From positions 1-64,000 of the forward strand of contig NZ_JARXWE010000013.1 in the NCBI RefSeq assembly GCF_029893235.1: a stretch of DNA of 64,000 bases, given 5' to 3'. Shown piece after piece: positions 55,108 through 63,019 of this stretch; the first letter of the stretch is position 1; every line of letters starts with the position of its first letter. Made by a program: the position numbers and the translations under genes. This stretch comes from Dysgonomonas sp. PH5-45. GTDB taxonomy: Bacteria > Bacteroidota > Bacteroidia > Bacteroidales > Dysgonomonadaceae. The notes under the pieces are model-generated. The model was not told the origin of the DNA. It worked only from the letters and a program-made list of their open reading frames with translations, and made no database searches.

Positions 55108-55197
55108 AAGTTGGCACTGCCCTTCAAATCTGCATTCCTGAAACATCGCTTTGGGTCTGTTTGGAATATCCTTATCAGAACAATACTTAAACCGATA

Positions 55198-55205
55198 CAA
55201 AAGTA
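55198..55205 (-). promoter_or_regulatory. Putative -7 box of the glutamate-fermentation operon
   Basis: TACTTTTG on the minus strand, giving a leader of roughly 115 nt before glmS. No -33 box was found at the usual distance. The remaining 55206-55480 contains no gene, riboswitch or repeat I recognise. Confidence 0.5.
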
Positions 55206-55480
55206 CAAATTTCTGAATAATGTGTTACTGATTTTAGGTATTTTACAGCAGAATATACGGAGAGTTTTTTACAAAAGCGAGGGCAGATGACTGTTTCTGA
55301 AATAAACCGGCGCGCGTTAAAATCGCAAATTTGTTTGCAACATAATAAAATGAAGCGAAGGTAAGGAGCAAAATCACACGGAAAAGCCTGAAATGATAAC
55401 ATGCAGGCTATACGGGTGAATCGGATATTTAACCAATTTTATGATTGCGGTATTTGTTTCGTATCTCTTTGAAGAGGTTT

Positions 55481-56173
55481 TTAGCGAAGAGAGAATATAT
55501 GCTTTTTCTTCAGAAACCGTTGAAATTTGTCTTCGTTAAATTTATAGAGGAATGCTCCTTTTTTAGACCCGACACGATCTTTTTCGTCGAACTTATCGAG
55601 GATATTCATATCCAATATTTTTTTTCGGAAGTTTCTCTTGTCGAATGTCATCCGAAAGAGGGCTTCGTACAAGTTTTGTACTTGTGGCAAGGTGAATCTT
55701 TTGGGGAGCAGGCTGAAGGCGATAGGCTCGGCAGCAGCTTTTTTTTGCATGAAAGCTACCGTTTCCTTCAATATCTGGTCTTGGTCTATAATCAGATTTT
55801 TTGCACAGCTAAGTTCCACCCAACGGGTGTTGTGCATGGTTAATAGTTGTTGATCAAACTCTTGCATGTTTATAAGGGCGAAAAAAGCTACCGTCACAAC
55901 CTGGTAGTCGCTTTGCAGGGTCTTATCATACACCTTGGCTTGACAGATATACGTGTTTTCAATGCCCGTATATTTTTGTACCAACTGAACCACCGTTTCG
56001 GTTAGTCCTTTGTTACTCATCAAAAAAACATTGGGCAAAGAGTCCATGTCTTTTAGTGTGTCAATGTCGCTTTTGGCAATTAATACAAATATTTTGCCGT
56101 TTTTGAATCCTAATATAACACAATCTGCAACAACGTAGAATCGTTCTTGTTTTTCGAGGGTTAGAGATCTCAT
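55481..56173 (-). CDS. Nudix-fold transcriptional regulator (NrtR-type)
   Basis: A 230-residue protein: an N-terminal Nudix-fold domain (about 10-140) and a C-terminal winged helix (about 150-215, LLPKRFTLPQVQNLYEALFRMTFDKRNFRKKILDMNIL), the layout of NrtR and of Bacteroidota sugar regulators. The Nudix box is degenerate (GLTETVVQLVQKYTGI lacks the RExxEE core), so it is likely a ligand sensor with no hydrolase activity. It is upstream of glmS on the same strand. Its own leader carries operator-like repeats, so autoregulation is likely; control of the glm operon is possible. Confidence 0.8.
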   Translation of the reverse strand: MRSLTLEKQERFYVVADCVILGFKNGKIFVLIAKSDIDTLKDMDSLPNVFLMSNKGLTETVVQLVQKYTGIENTYICQAKVYDKTLQSDYQVVTVAFFALINMQEFDQQLLTMHNTRWVELSCAKNLIIDQDQILKETVAFMQKKAAAEPIAFSLLPKRFTLPQVQNLYEALFRMTFDKRNFRKKILDMNILDKFDEKDRVGSKKGAFLYKFNEDKFQRFLKKKHIFSLR

Positions 56174-56185
56174 GGAATTACATTG

Positions 56186-56246
56186 ATTGTAAATCTTACA
56201 CTTATTGTTTGCCTTACAATACGCGCGTGTGAAATTTACACTTATT
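56186..56246. promoter_or_regulatory. Operator-like repeats before the Nudix regulator
   Basis: An 11-bp direct repeat TTACACTTATT occurs at 56196-56206 and 56236-56246 (40-nt period), an outer inverted pair ATTGTAA / TTACAAT at 56186-56192 and 56214-56220, and a near-palindrome GTGTGAAATTTACAC at 56227-56241. They lie between the -7 box (56264-56271) and the start codon at 56173, where a repressor would block transcription. Confidence 0.5.
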
Positions 56247-56263
56247 ACATTTCTTTAACTTTT

Positions 56264-56271
56264 CAAATATA
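56264..56271 (-). promoter_or_regulatory. Putative -7 box of the Nudix regulator gene
   Basis: TATATTTG on the minus strand, 91 nt before the start codon; the operator-like repeats fall in the leader. Confidence 0.5.
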
Positions 56272-56322
56272 CGTTAAATTTGTTGTTCTTTGTCATAAAA
56301 CAACAATGATATAAAAAATATC

Positions 56323-56330
56323 TATCTTTG
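56323..56330 (+). promoter_or_regulatory. Putative -7 box of the 56520 gene
   Basis: TATCTTTG on the plus strand, 189 nt before the ATG at 56520, divergent from the Nudix promoter. The long leader contains a decayed MITE-like copy. Confidence 0.4.
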
Positions 56331-56414
56331 CGGCTGTTTGTTAAGAATTGTATTAGCCTATAGTGAATTAAAAAAGAACTCTAACTATCAGAAATATAAT
56401 ATAAAATATCATCT

Positions 56415-56495
56415 TATCATACTGAGAGAAACGAAGTATCTTAGACTGATAAAAACTATAAATATTTTTTACATTGAATATAAGTTTTAAAAGCA
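56415..56495. repeat. MITE-like family, decayed copy G
   Basis: TATCATACTGAGAGAAACGA matches the GTCATCCTGAGTGTAACGAA module of copies A, B and F, and ACTATAAATATTTTTTACATT resembles the ACTATAAATGTTTATAATAAG segment of copy B. Terminal repeats are not recognisable. Confidence 0.4.
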
Positions 56496-56519
56496 CTAAT
56501 AGATAACAATACGCAAAGT

Positions 56520-57362
56520 ATGGCATTGGGTAAGGAACATATAAATTGTTTTTCGCGAATATTTCGGAATTCTGTTTTGTCGCTTTGTCTTTTGGTGATG
56601 ACTCCGAAAGCTTTTTCGCAGCATAAGCTCCGTTACGATAATGACCACGCTGCAACTATGGCTTTCGGCGCAGGTAAAAACCGTGACGGATTTGGCATAT
56701 CGCTCTCTCTGGTAGCGATGTTTACAGCGGGTGCAGCCGACCGCAACGGCTTTAGGCTGGGGGCAGGCCTTACCCTGTGGCAAAGGGTTGGCAACTGGAC
56801 TTTCTCGGCAGGAGCGGATGCCTATAAAGCAAAGCAGGACTTTGGCGTGGGGACATCGTTTGCCGGGCTAAATTACGACGATGGCCGATATGGCGCATCC
56901 TACTATCTGAACAAATATCATCAGGGCGATAAGCAGCTTTCGGGGCTTTTGGGCGTGCGTCTGGGCGACTTCAATATAAATTTTGAGGACGATATTCTGG
57001 CTTTCCCCTTCGCCGGATTCAAGATATATGACCGATACCGCACGGCTGCGCTCGAAGTACGGTACAAGGGTTTCCTTGCGGGAACAAATGTTTATACTAC
57101 CGATATAGACGCGCGCACGGATGTTTCGCCGGATAATAGTCTGGGTGTTTATGCCAAGGGGCGGCAAGTGTCGAGCCCGGTGTATGTTGGTTACACCACC
57201 CGCGACCTTATTGTGCGCTATGGGTTTAACAGCCCCGTAGGGGGATTCCTTGGGCAGAACTTGTGGCATAGGGTGTTTTTCAATACTCCCGATTTCAGAA
57301 CGGGCAGTTCGTCGAACCACTTTATACAAGCGGGTGTCGATAAGCCTTATACATTGTATTAG
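56520..57362 (+). CDS. Secreted protein resembling polymorphic toxin type 23 domain
   Basis: A 280-residue exported protein (signal about 1-34, TPKAFSQ). The body is rich in Gly/Asp/Tyr with repeated blocks (FGAGKNRDGFGISL, RTAALEVRYKGFLAGTNVYTTD, PYTLY at the end) that recall the Bacteroidota toxin-23 family, as I remember it. No catalytic site can be named. There is no adjacent small immunity-type gene on the same strand except the lipoprotein 131 nt downstream, so a toxin role is doubtful. It could equally be an outer-surface beta protein. Confidence 0.4.
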   Translation: MALGKEHINCFSRIFRNSVLSLCLLVMTPKAFSQHKLRYDNDHAATMAFGAGKNRDGFGISLSLVAMFTAGAADRNGFRLGAGLTLWQRVGNWTFSAGADAYKAKQDFGVGTSFAGLNYDDGRYGASYYLNKYHQGDKQLSGLLGVRLGDFNINFEDDILAFPFAGFKIYDRYRTAALEVRYKGFLAGTNVYTTDIDARTDVSPDNSLGVYAKGRQVSSPVYVGYTTRDLIVRYGFNSPVGGFLGQNLWHRVFFNTPDFRTGSSSNHFIQAGVDKPYTLY

Positions 57363-57388
57363 GTGATGAAATTTTTTTATTGTCGTAT

Positions 57389-57424
57389 GTCATTGAGTCG
57401 TCCGAAGTGAAGAATCTCCTTTTG
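57389..57424. repeat. MITE-like family, fragment E
   Basis: TGTCATTGAGTCGTCCGAAG followed by AGAATCTCCTTTT corresponds to the internal module of copies B, C and D; no termini are seen. Confidence 0.4.
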
Positions 57425-57492
57425 ATGTACACGATATGCTTCCTGTTGGCAGCACGACAAAAACGTGCGAGCAATTTTTATATTAAACTTAA

Positions 57493-58068
57493 ATGATGAA
57501 AAATATATCTGTTTGTTTGTTGTTTATAATCCTTTTTTCGGCATGCGCGTCTGGCCCCCGAAATTTCACCTGTTTGTATGATGGTAAAGATACAGGCTTA
57601 GAAAATCGTATAAATATAAACGGCTGTTATGTTTCGCCAATGGGGTGCGACTCTTCGTTCTTTTCGGTATATATGTTCTATCCCGATGGTTTATTTTGCA
57701 TAGCTACCACGAGTTATGTGAGTGAAGATTTGATAGCTTGCTTTGCCGAGGGAGGAACATCATCCCTGTGCCGCTACCCTATTTGGGGAACTTACCGCTT
57801 GGCGGGCGATACCATAAAAACACAGGCAATACGTACCGATGGCGGAGGGTTTGTAGTTTTCAGAGACTATCGTATCCTTGACGGTGGTATTGTAAACATC
57901 AGCGATTATGTTCAGCCCCGATACTCGAATCTGGGTTATATGGCAAACTATCCTTCGTTTACCGATAATCCTTGCCCTAAAGTAGCCCGATTCTATCCTT
58001 TGGCTTCACGTCGGGATGCTACCGATTGCCCTTTCTTCAGGAAAAGCTGGTTTCGTACCCCAAATTAA
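57493..58068 (+). CDS. Lipoprotein of unknown function
   Basis: A 191-residue protein with a lipobox (LFSACASG, Cys18) and an extracytoplasmic domain with several Cys (CLYDGKD, INGCYV, MGCDSS, CFAEGG, CRYPIWG, CPFF). Disulfides are possible. It converges with the glycosyltransferase gene and overlaps its end by 4 nt (58065-58068). It does not resemble a family I know. Confidence 0.65.
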   Translation: MMKNISVCLLFIILFSACASGPRNFTCLYDGKDTGLENRININGCYVSPMGCDSSFFSVYMFYPDGLFCIATTSYVSEDLIACFAEGGTSSLCRYPIWGTYRLAGDTIKTQAIRTDGGGFVVFRDYRILDGGIVNISDYVQPRYSNLGYMANYPSFTDNPCPKVARFYPLASRRDATDCPFFRKSWFRTPN

Positions 58069-59453
58069 AAGGAGATAAGTTTTTCTACTTGCTCTATAAG
58101 TATTTCGATATCAGAGTTATTCATATCCACACATGGCACACTCAAGGCTTTTGCAAAATGCATAGAGTCTGAACTGAAAGAAGAAGATGTAATCAGAAAT
58201 TTACATTGCGCTATGAGATACACCTCGTCTTTTGGCGATAGTTTGTTAATGGCAGATACGGCCTTCGGGTATTTCTTTCTTATCGTTTCGTTTACAGCAT
58301 CCCGTTCACTTTTAGTGCCAAGCCCCATGACAAGGATTTGTCTATTGTGTGGGTTTTGTTCCAGATAGTCAAGGATATAACTTTCTTTGTTTTCTGCTTG
58401 GCAAACCTCCAGTTCGCCCAAGTCTATCACTATGGTTTCCCGGTAAGGGTCTAATCCGCAGCGGTTGTATTGCTCAAGAATGTTGAGGTGCTTTATTTGC
58501 TGTATATTGAAGTCGGTATGGTGGGGAATGATGAAGTCGAAAGGAGCGAAAGTACATTCCTGTGCCTCCTTCGTTGCGCTGTCGGTTACCGGCTCCTCGG
58601 GTTTGTTGTAGCTTTCTTCTATAAACCGGAAGATGGCTTGCTTTTCGGCTTCGCTGCCGAGTTCCGAACCAAGTTTTTCTATCCCGTTCAGACATCTTAT
58701 TTGCTGCTGTTTCAGCTTATGTTCGAGCAGCATATTCATTGCAAGGGTTACTTTCTGGTTGTAATGCCCATCGTGATAGATGTGATATACAATAACCGAA
58801 TGCTTTATGTTCAGGAAGCGCACACCACCCAGTTTGCGCAGCCGCCAGTCTATGTCGTGGTCTTCGCCCACGCCTGCGTGGTCGTAATCTTCGTCAAAGC
58901 CGTTAATATCGAGCAGCAGTTGACGGGGTAGGGCATAGTTGCAGCCAAGTATCAGTTTGTAATTGTCGTTGCGTTCGCCTTCGGCGGGTAGGTACAAACC
59001 GCTTTCGGGAGTGAGGCTGTTGAGCATCAGGTATAGTATGTTTGTCCAGCCCAGTTTTTTGCGGCTTACTATCTTTTCCGAAAATTCTTTTTTCAGGGCG
59101 CACCGTTTGCCCATGCAAACCGTGTTTGGCGTAAGGTATTTGTGATAGTTGCGGAGCAAATGCCGGTGCGGAATGCAATCGCCGTCCAGAAAAACCAGAT
59201 ATTGGCCTTCTGCCACGAGCAGGGCTTTATTCAGTATCCGCGTTTTGCGGAAGCCCTTGTCCTCTTGGCTTACGTGTTTTATCGCGAAAGCATGCCTCTT
59301 GCGGGCGTTGTCTAAAAAGCTTATCGTTTCGGGCGCATCGTTGTCTTCTGCCACAACTACCTCGAAGTCTTTGTACGATTGTCTGTCCAAACCTTGCAGA
59401 ATAAGGTCAAGATTGTCAAGCTTTTTATAAACGGATACGATTACAGATATCAT
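58065..59453 (-). CDS. Two-domain glycosyltransferase (GT2 plus GT9-like C-terminus)
   Basis: A 462-residue protein. Residues 1-250 are a GT-A family 2 transferase: SVIVSVYKKLDNLDLILQGL, the acidic pair in VAEDNDAPE, the DGDCIPH metal motif (about 94-100), and the GT2 C-terminal block GVGEDHDIDWRLRKLGG. From about 310 the chain resembles the C-terminal half of GT9 heptosyltransferases (VMGLGTKSERDAVNETIRKK and ITSSSFSSDSMHFAKALSVPCVDM). It may build surface glycan or LPS core; no other glycan genes flank it. Domain boundaries are approximate. Confidence 0.65.
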   Translation of the reverse strand: MISVIVSVYKKLDNLDLILQGLDRQSYKDFEVVVAEDNDAPETISFLDNARKRHAFAIKHVSQEDKGFRKTRILNKALLVAEGQYLVFLDGDCIPHRHLLRNYHKYLTPNTVCMGKRCALKKEFSEKIVSRKKLGWTNILYLMLNSLTPESGLYLPAEGERNDNYKLILGCNYALPRQLLLDINGFDEDYDHAGVGEDHDIDWRLRKLGGVRFLNIKHSVIVYHIYHDGHYNQKVTLAMNMLLEHKLKQQQIRCLNGIEKLGSELGSEAEKQAIFRFIEESYNKPEEPVTDSATKEAQECTFAPFDFIIPHHTDFNIQQIKHLNILEQYNRCGLDPYRETIVIDLGELEVCQAENKESYILDYLEQNPHNRQILVMGLGTKSERDAVNETIRKKYPKAVSAINKLSPKDEVYLIAQCKFLITSSSFSSDSMHFAKALSVPCVDMNNSDIEILIEQVEKLISF

Positions 59454-59537
59454 GCTTTGTGTTGAACGATAAAATTCATAAACGGAAAAATCATGGCGTA
59501 AAGGTATAAGAACCTGTGCTAACTCACAACTTTATAC

Positions 59538-59579
59538 AAAAAAACGCTGCCGCACAATGTTTAAATTGCACGGCAGTGT
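59538..59579 (-). terminator. Intrinsic terminator of glyA
   Basis: On the minus strand an imperfect hairpin (59545-59559 with 59565-59579, GTGCGGCAGC side) is followed by seven T (59538-59544). Confidence 0.7.
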
Positions 59580-59618
59580 AGGGGTTATTTATTTGCTTAT
59601 TGGTATTGTGTGTTTTCC

Positions 59619-60899
59619 TTACCAAGCAAACAAAGGATAATCTTTCATGATGCTGTTTACTTTTTCGTGAACAGCTTTGATTGTTGCTTCGTTTTCGTGG
59701 TTGGCAAGCACAGTGTCTATCATTTCCACTATTTGAGGCATCATATCTTCCTTCAAGCCACGAGTTGTGATGGCTGGTGTACCAAAACGAAGTCCCGAAG
59801 TAAGGAACGGGCTGCGGCTATCGAAAGGAACCATGTTTTTGTTTGTTGTGATATCGGCGGCAACAAGGGCTTTTTCGGCAGCTTTACCTGTCAGTTCGGG
59901 GAACTTCTGGCGAAGGTCAACCAATACAAGGTGGTTGTCTGTTCCGCCCGATATAACTTTGTAGCCTTTATCTAAGAATGCCTGAGCCATAACCGAAGCA
60001 TTTTTCTTAACCTGAGTTTGGTAAACTTTGTACGATGGATCGAGAGCCTCACCAAAAGCAACAGCTTTTGCAGCGATTACATGCTCAAGCGGACCACCTT
60101 GCATTCCGGGGAATACAGCAGAATCCAAGATTGCAGACATCATTCTGATTTCGCCTTTTGGAGTTTTCTTTCCCCAAGGATTTTCGAAATCTTTGCCCAA
60201 CAAAATAACACCACCACGAGGGCCGCGAAGCGTTTTGTGTGTAGTTGATGTCACGATGTGCGCATGAGGAAGCGGGTTGTTCAACAATCCGGCAGCAATC
60301 AATCCGGCAGGGTGAGCCATATCGACCATGAAAATAGCACCGATAGAATCGGCTATCTTGCGGATACGTGCGTAATCCCACTCGCGAGAATAAGCAGATG
60401 CTCCGGCAATTATAAGTTTTGGTTTTTCGGCTTTTGCCAAAGCTTCCATCTGGTCGTAGTCTACTGTTTCGGTGTCTTCTTTCACGTTGTATTCCAAAGC
60501 GTGGAACATCAATCCTGAGAAGTTTACAGGCGAACCGTGCGAAAGGTGTCCACCGTGCGAAAGGTTCAGACCCAAGAATTTGTCGCCAGCTTGCAAGCAA
60601 GCCAAAAATACCGCGGCATTAGCCTGCGCGCCCGAGTGAGGCTGAACGTTAGCCCATTCTGCGCCGAAAACTTCTTTCAAACGGTCTATTGCCAACTGTT
60701 CGCTAAGGTCAACTATTTCGCAACCACCATAATAGCGTTTGCCCGGATAACCTTCGGCATACTTGTTTGTTAAAACCGAACCCATTGCTTCCATTACTTG
60801 TGGGCTTACGAAGTTTTCGGAAGCGATTAGCTCTATACCTTTCAGCTGACGCTGATGCTCTCTTTCGATGATGTCGAAAATCGCTGTGTCTCTTTTCAT
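59619..60899 (-). CDS. glyA: Serine hydroxymethyltransferase
   Basis: A 426-residue PLP enzyme interconverting serine and glycine with tetrahydrofolate, the main source of one-carbon units. Conserved blocks: [38 protein letters not shown] region (about 20-58), the PLP-lysine motif [15 protein letters not shown] (about 226-240, Lys in HKT), and the [10 protein letters not shown] block near 363. Length and start are standard. It has its own promoter (60945-60952). Confidence 0.97.
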   Translation of the reverse strand: MKRDTAIFDIIEREHQRQLKGIELIASENFVSPQVMEAMGSVLTNKYAEGYPGKRYYGGCEIVDLSEQLAIDRLKEVFGAEWANVQPHSGAQANAAVFLACLQAGDKFLGLNLSHGGHLSHGSPVNFSGLMFHALEYNVKEDTETVDYDQMEALAKAEKPKLIIAGASAYSREWDYARIRKIADSIGAIFMVDMAHPAGLIAAGLLNNPLPHAHIVTSTTHKTLRGPRGGVILLGKDFENPWGKKTPKGEIRMMSAILDSAVFPGMQGGPLEHVIAAKAVAFGEALDPSYKVYQTQVKKNASVMAQAFLDKGYKVISGGTDNHLVLVDLRQKFPELTGKAAEKALVAADITTNKNMVPFDSRSPFLTSGLRFGTPAITTRGLKEDMMPQIVEMIDTVLANHENEATIKAVHEKVNSIMKDYPLFAW

Positions 60900-60944
60900 A
60901 AAAAGTTAATATTTTAGACAAATAATTCTATATACAATAGTGTG

Positions 60945-60952
60945 CAAAATTA
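60945..60952 (-). promoter_or_regulatory. Putative -7 box of glyA
   Basis: TAATTTTG on the minus strand, 46 nt before the start codon at 60899. Confidence 0.5.
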
Positions 60953-61093
60953 CTATAATAATCCACTCTGCCAAGATTTATGCGTTATTTTTAAAAACAG
61001 GCTTCAGAGTTTGTTTTCTTTAAAGTTTGTCAACCGAAAGAAGGGGCTTGCCCTTTAAACGGTATCTGCCGCTAACAATTTGATATTGTACAA

Positions 61094-61393
61094 CCCGTAG
61101 TGCATTTAGAAAATAAAAGCTAATTATTTGAGAAATAACATATATTCATTTCAGATTGTCATCCTGAGTGTAACGAAGGATCTTAAATAAAAAAACAGAG
61201 ACTCTTCACTTTGTTCAGAAACAACGTTCGAGGAGCGTAGGCGACTCAAGGATTATGCCATAAAGTGTTTATAATAAGTAATTTCCTTTTTGTCATGTTG
61301 AACGATAGTGAAACATCTCTTCTATCAAAAAGGAGATTCTTCCCTACGGTCAGAAGGACAAATTTGACATAAATTCTCTAAATTCCCTACGGG
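61094..61393. mobile_element. MITE-like element, copy F (complete, longest)
   Basis: A 300-bp element with ends CCCGTAGTGCATTTAG and CTAAATTCCCTACGGG, flanked by TATTGTACAA (61084-61093) and TATTGTCCAA (61394-61403), a 9-of-10 duplication. It contains both the GTCATCCTGAGTGTAACGAA module of copy B and, inverted, the CATGTTGAACGATAGTGAAA module of A and C. It sits between the glyA promoter and the polyprenol glycosyltransferase gene end, filling most of the 534-bp gap. Confidence 0.75.
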
Positions 61394-61433
61394 TATTGTC
61401 CAAGTTTTTTTTTGAGGGATACAAAATCAGGTT

Positions 61434-62390
61434 TTATTCCAGCTCTTGCTCTATGGTATAATTGTTCCTTTCGGGTGCGTTGCGCGAAATGAGTTCGCCC
61501 AAAAATCCGGCAAGGAAAAGCTGTGTTCCCAAAAGCATCATCGTCAAGGCAATGTAGAAGTAGGGAGAGTCGGTAACCAACCTGTAATCGTGGCCGCTGT
61601 TCATGGCATAAAGTTTCATCCCGCCCACCAGAATAACGGCTATCAGCCCGATAAAAAACATCAAACTGCCCAATACGCCGAAAAAGTGCATTGGTTTGCG
61701 TCCGAATTTTGCCAGAAACCACAGGTTCAACAGGTCGAGATAACCGTTAAAGAAACGGCTTATGCCCATAAATTTGCTTTCGCCGTATTTGCGCGATTGG
61801 TGCGCAACTTCTTTTTCCGCGATTTTCTTAAAACCTGCATTCTTTGCCAGATAAGGAATGTAGCGGTGCATGTCGTTATAAACTTCAATGTTTTTGACAA
61901 CAACATTGCGATAGGCTTTCAGTCCGCAGTTAAAGTCGTGCAGATTTTTTATGCCCGATACTTTCCGTACGGTGGCATTGAATAGCTTTGTGGGAATGGT
62001 TTTAGACAGGGGGTCGTAGCGTTTTTTCTTCCAACCCGAAACAAGGTCGTATCCGTCCTGTTTCACCATGCGATATAGTTCGGGAATCTCGTCGGGGCTG
62101 TCTTGCAAGTCGGCATCCATGGTTATCACCACATCGCCCGCTGCTTTGGCAAAACCACAGTGCAGAGCCGGCGATTTACCATAATTGCGGCGGAATTTTA
62201 TGGCCTTGATGTGGGCTGAGGTTTCTTTCAATTGTTGTATTACCTCCCACGAACGATCGGTGCTGCCATCGTCAATAAAAATGACTTCGAACGAAAAACC
62301 GTTTGCCTTCATTACCCTATCTATCCATGCGTATAGTTCGGGGAGCGACTCTTCTTCGTTATACAATGGGATGACAACAGATATATCCAT
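61434..62390 (-). CDS. Polyprenyl-phosphate glycosyltransferase (DPM1/GtrB-like)
   Basis: A 318-residue GT2 enzyme of the dolichol-phosphate-mannose synthase/GtrB type: DISVVIPLYNEEESLPEL at the start, FIDDGSTDRSWEVIQ (about 39-53), FRRNYGKSPALHCGF, and the DADLQDSPDEIP metal motif (about 93-104). Two C-terminal membrane segments (about 230-255 and 268-300) anchor it. It loads a sugar on undecaprenyl phosphate for glycan or lipid-A decoration. The DUF4199 gene lies 4 nt upstream in the same operon. Confidence 0.87.
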   Translation of the reverse strand: MDISVVIPLYNEEESLPELYAWIDRVMKANGFSFEVIFIDDGSTDRSWEVIQQLKETSAHIKAIKFRRNYGKSPALHCGFAKAAGDVVITMDADLQDSPDEIPELYRMVKQDGYDLVSGWKKKRYDPLSKTIPTKLFNATVRKVSGIKNLHDFNCGLKAYRNVVVKNIEVYNDMHRYIPYLAKNAGFKKIAEKEVAHQSRKYGESKFMGISRFFNGYLDLLNLWFLAKFGRKPMHFFGVLGSLMFFIGLIAVILVGGMKLYAMNSGHDYRLVTDSPYFYIALTMMLLGTQLFLAGFLGELISRNAPERNNYTIEQELE

Positions 62391-62394
62391 GGGG

Positions 62395-62946
62395 TTACAT
62401 TTTCAAAAGTTTTTTACGACGTACAAATATACCATAAATTAAAGACAAAAAGAAACCATACAAACTGCTCGTGTATATATTATTAATGATATATTCAGCG
62501 TTGCTTGCCAGTTTGAAGGGTTTAGCCACATTTATGGTATGAGTGGGCGAGGTAAACATCTGGTAAAACAGCTCGGCTATCTGCAAAGACAATCCGCGGC
62601 CGTGTTGCGACACAAAGTTGGGATTGATAATCCCGATGTGTATATACATGATTATGGATTCGAGGAGCGATGCAAAGAAGAACAGCAGCGTGGAGAATAT
62701 AATGCATTGCAGGTAACCCAGCTTGCCGCCCAAGGCATTGTCGCGGTATCTTTTCACCAAAACATAATATAGTAGCAAAGTGCCTATATTAAGTAGGTTA
62801 TAGACGTACCACATATGGTCCCAAAGGTCGAAAATGATGAAGAATATATATTTGATGAACCAGAATATACCCAACACAAACCCATATTGCATAATGGATC
62901 GCAAAAGGGTTATTACAGACGATTTTCCTTTTTCCAGCTCGGACAT
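62395..62946 (-). CDS. DUF4199-domain membrane protein
   Basis: A 183-residue integral membrane protein with four hydrophobic segments (about 20-38, 48-65, 78-103, 158-175). DUF4199 genes usually stand immediately before a DPM1-type glycosyltransferase in Bacteroidota, as here, which suggests a partner or flippase-like role. No catalytic motif is visible. Start codon lies 18 nt after a -7 box at 62964-62971. Confidence 0.8.
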   Translation of the reverse strand: MSELEKGKSSVITLLRSIMQYGFVLGIFWFIKYIFFIIFDLWDHMWYVYNLLNIGTLLLYYVLVKRYRDNALGGKLGYLQCIIFSTLLFFFASLLESIIMYIHIGIINPNFVSQHGRGLSLQIAELFYQMFTSPTHTINVAKPFKLASNAEYIINNIYTSSLYGFFLSLIYGIFVRRKKLLKM

Positions 62947-62963
62947 TTAGTGTGAAATTTGTG

Positions 62964-62971
62964 CAAAAGTA
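62964..62971 (-). promoter_or_regulatory. Putative -7 box of the DUF4199-glycosyltransferase operon
   Basis: TACTTTTG on the minus strand, 18 nt before the DUF4199 start at 62946. Confidence 0.5.
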
Positions 62972-63019
62972 CGTAAATAACCACGAATAAGCAAAAAGAA
63001 AAAAAGAATGGCTTAGACT

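Noticed and set aside
55077-55480. Cobalamin riboswitch before the B12-dependent glutamate mutase operon.
   Set aside because: The leader from the -7 box is only ~115 nt and I could not find the B12-box or the conserved pseudoknot segments.
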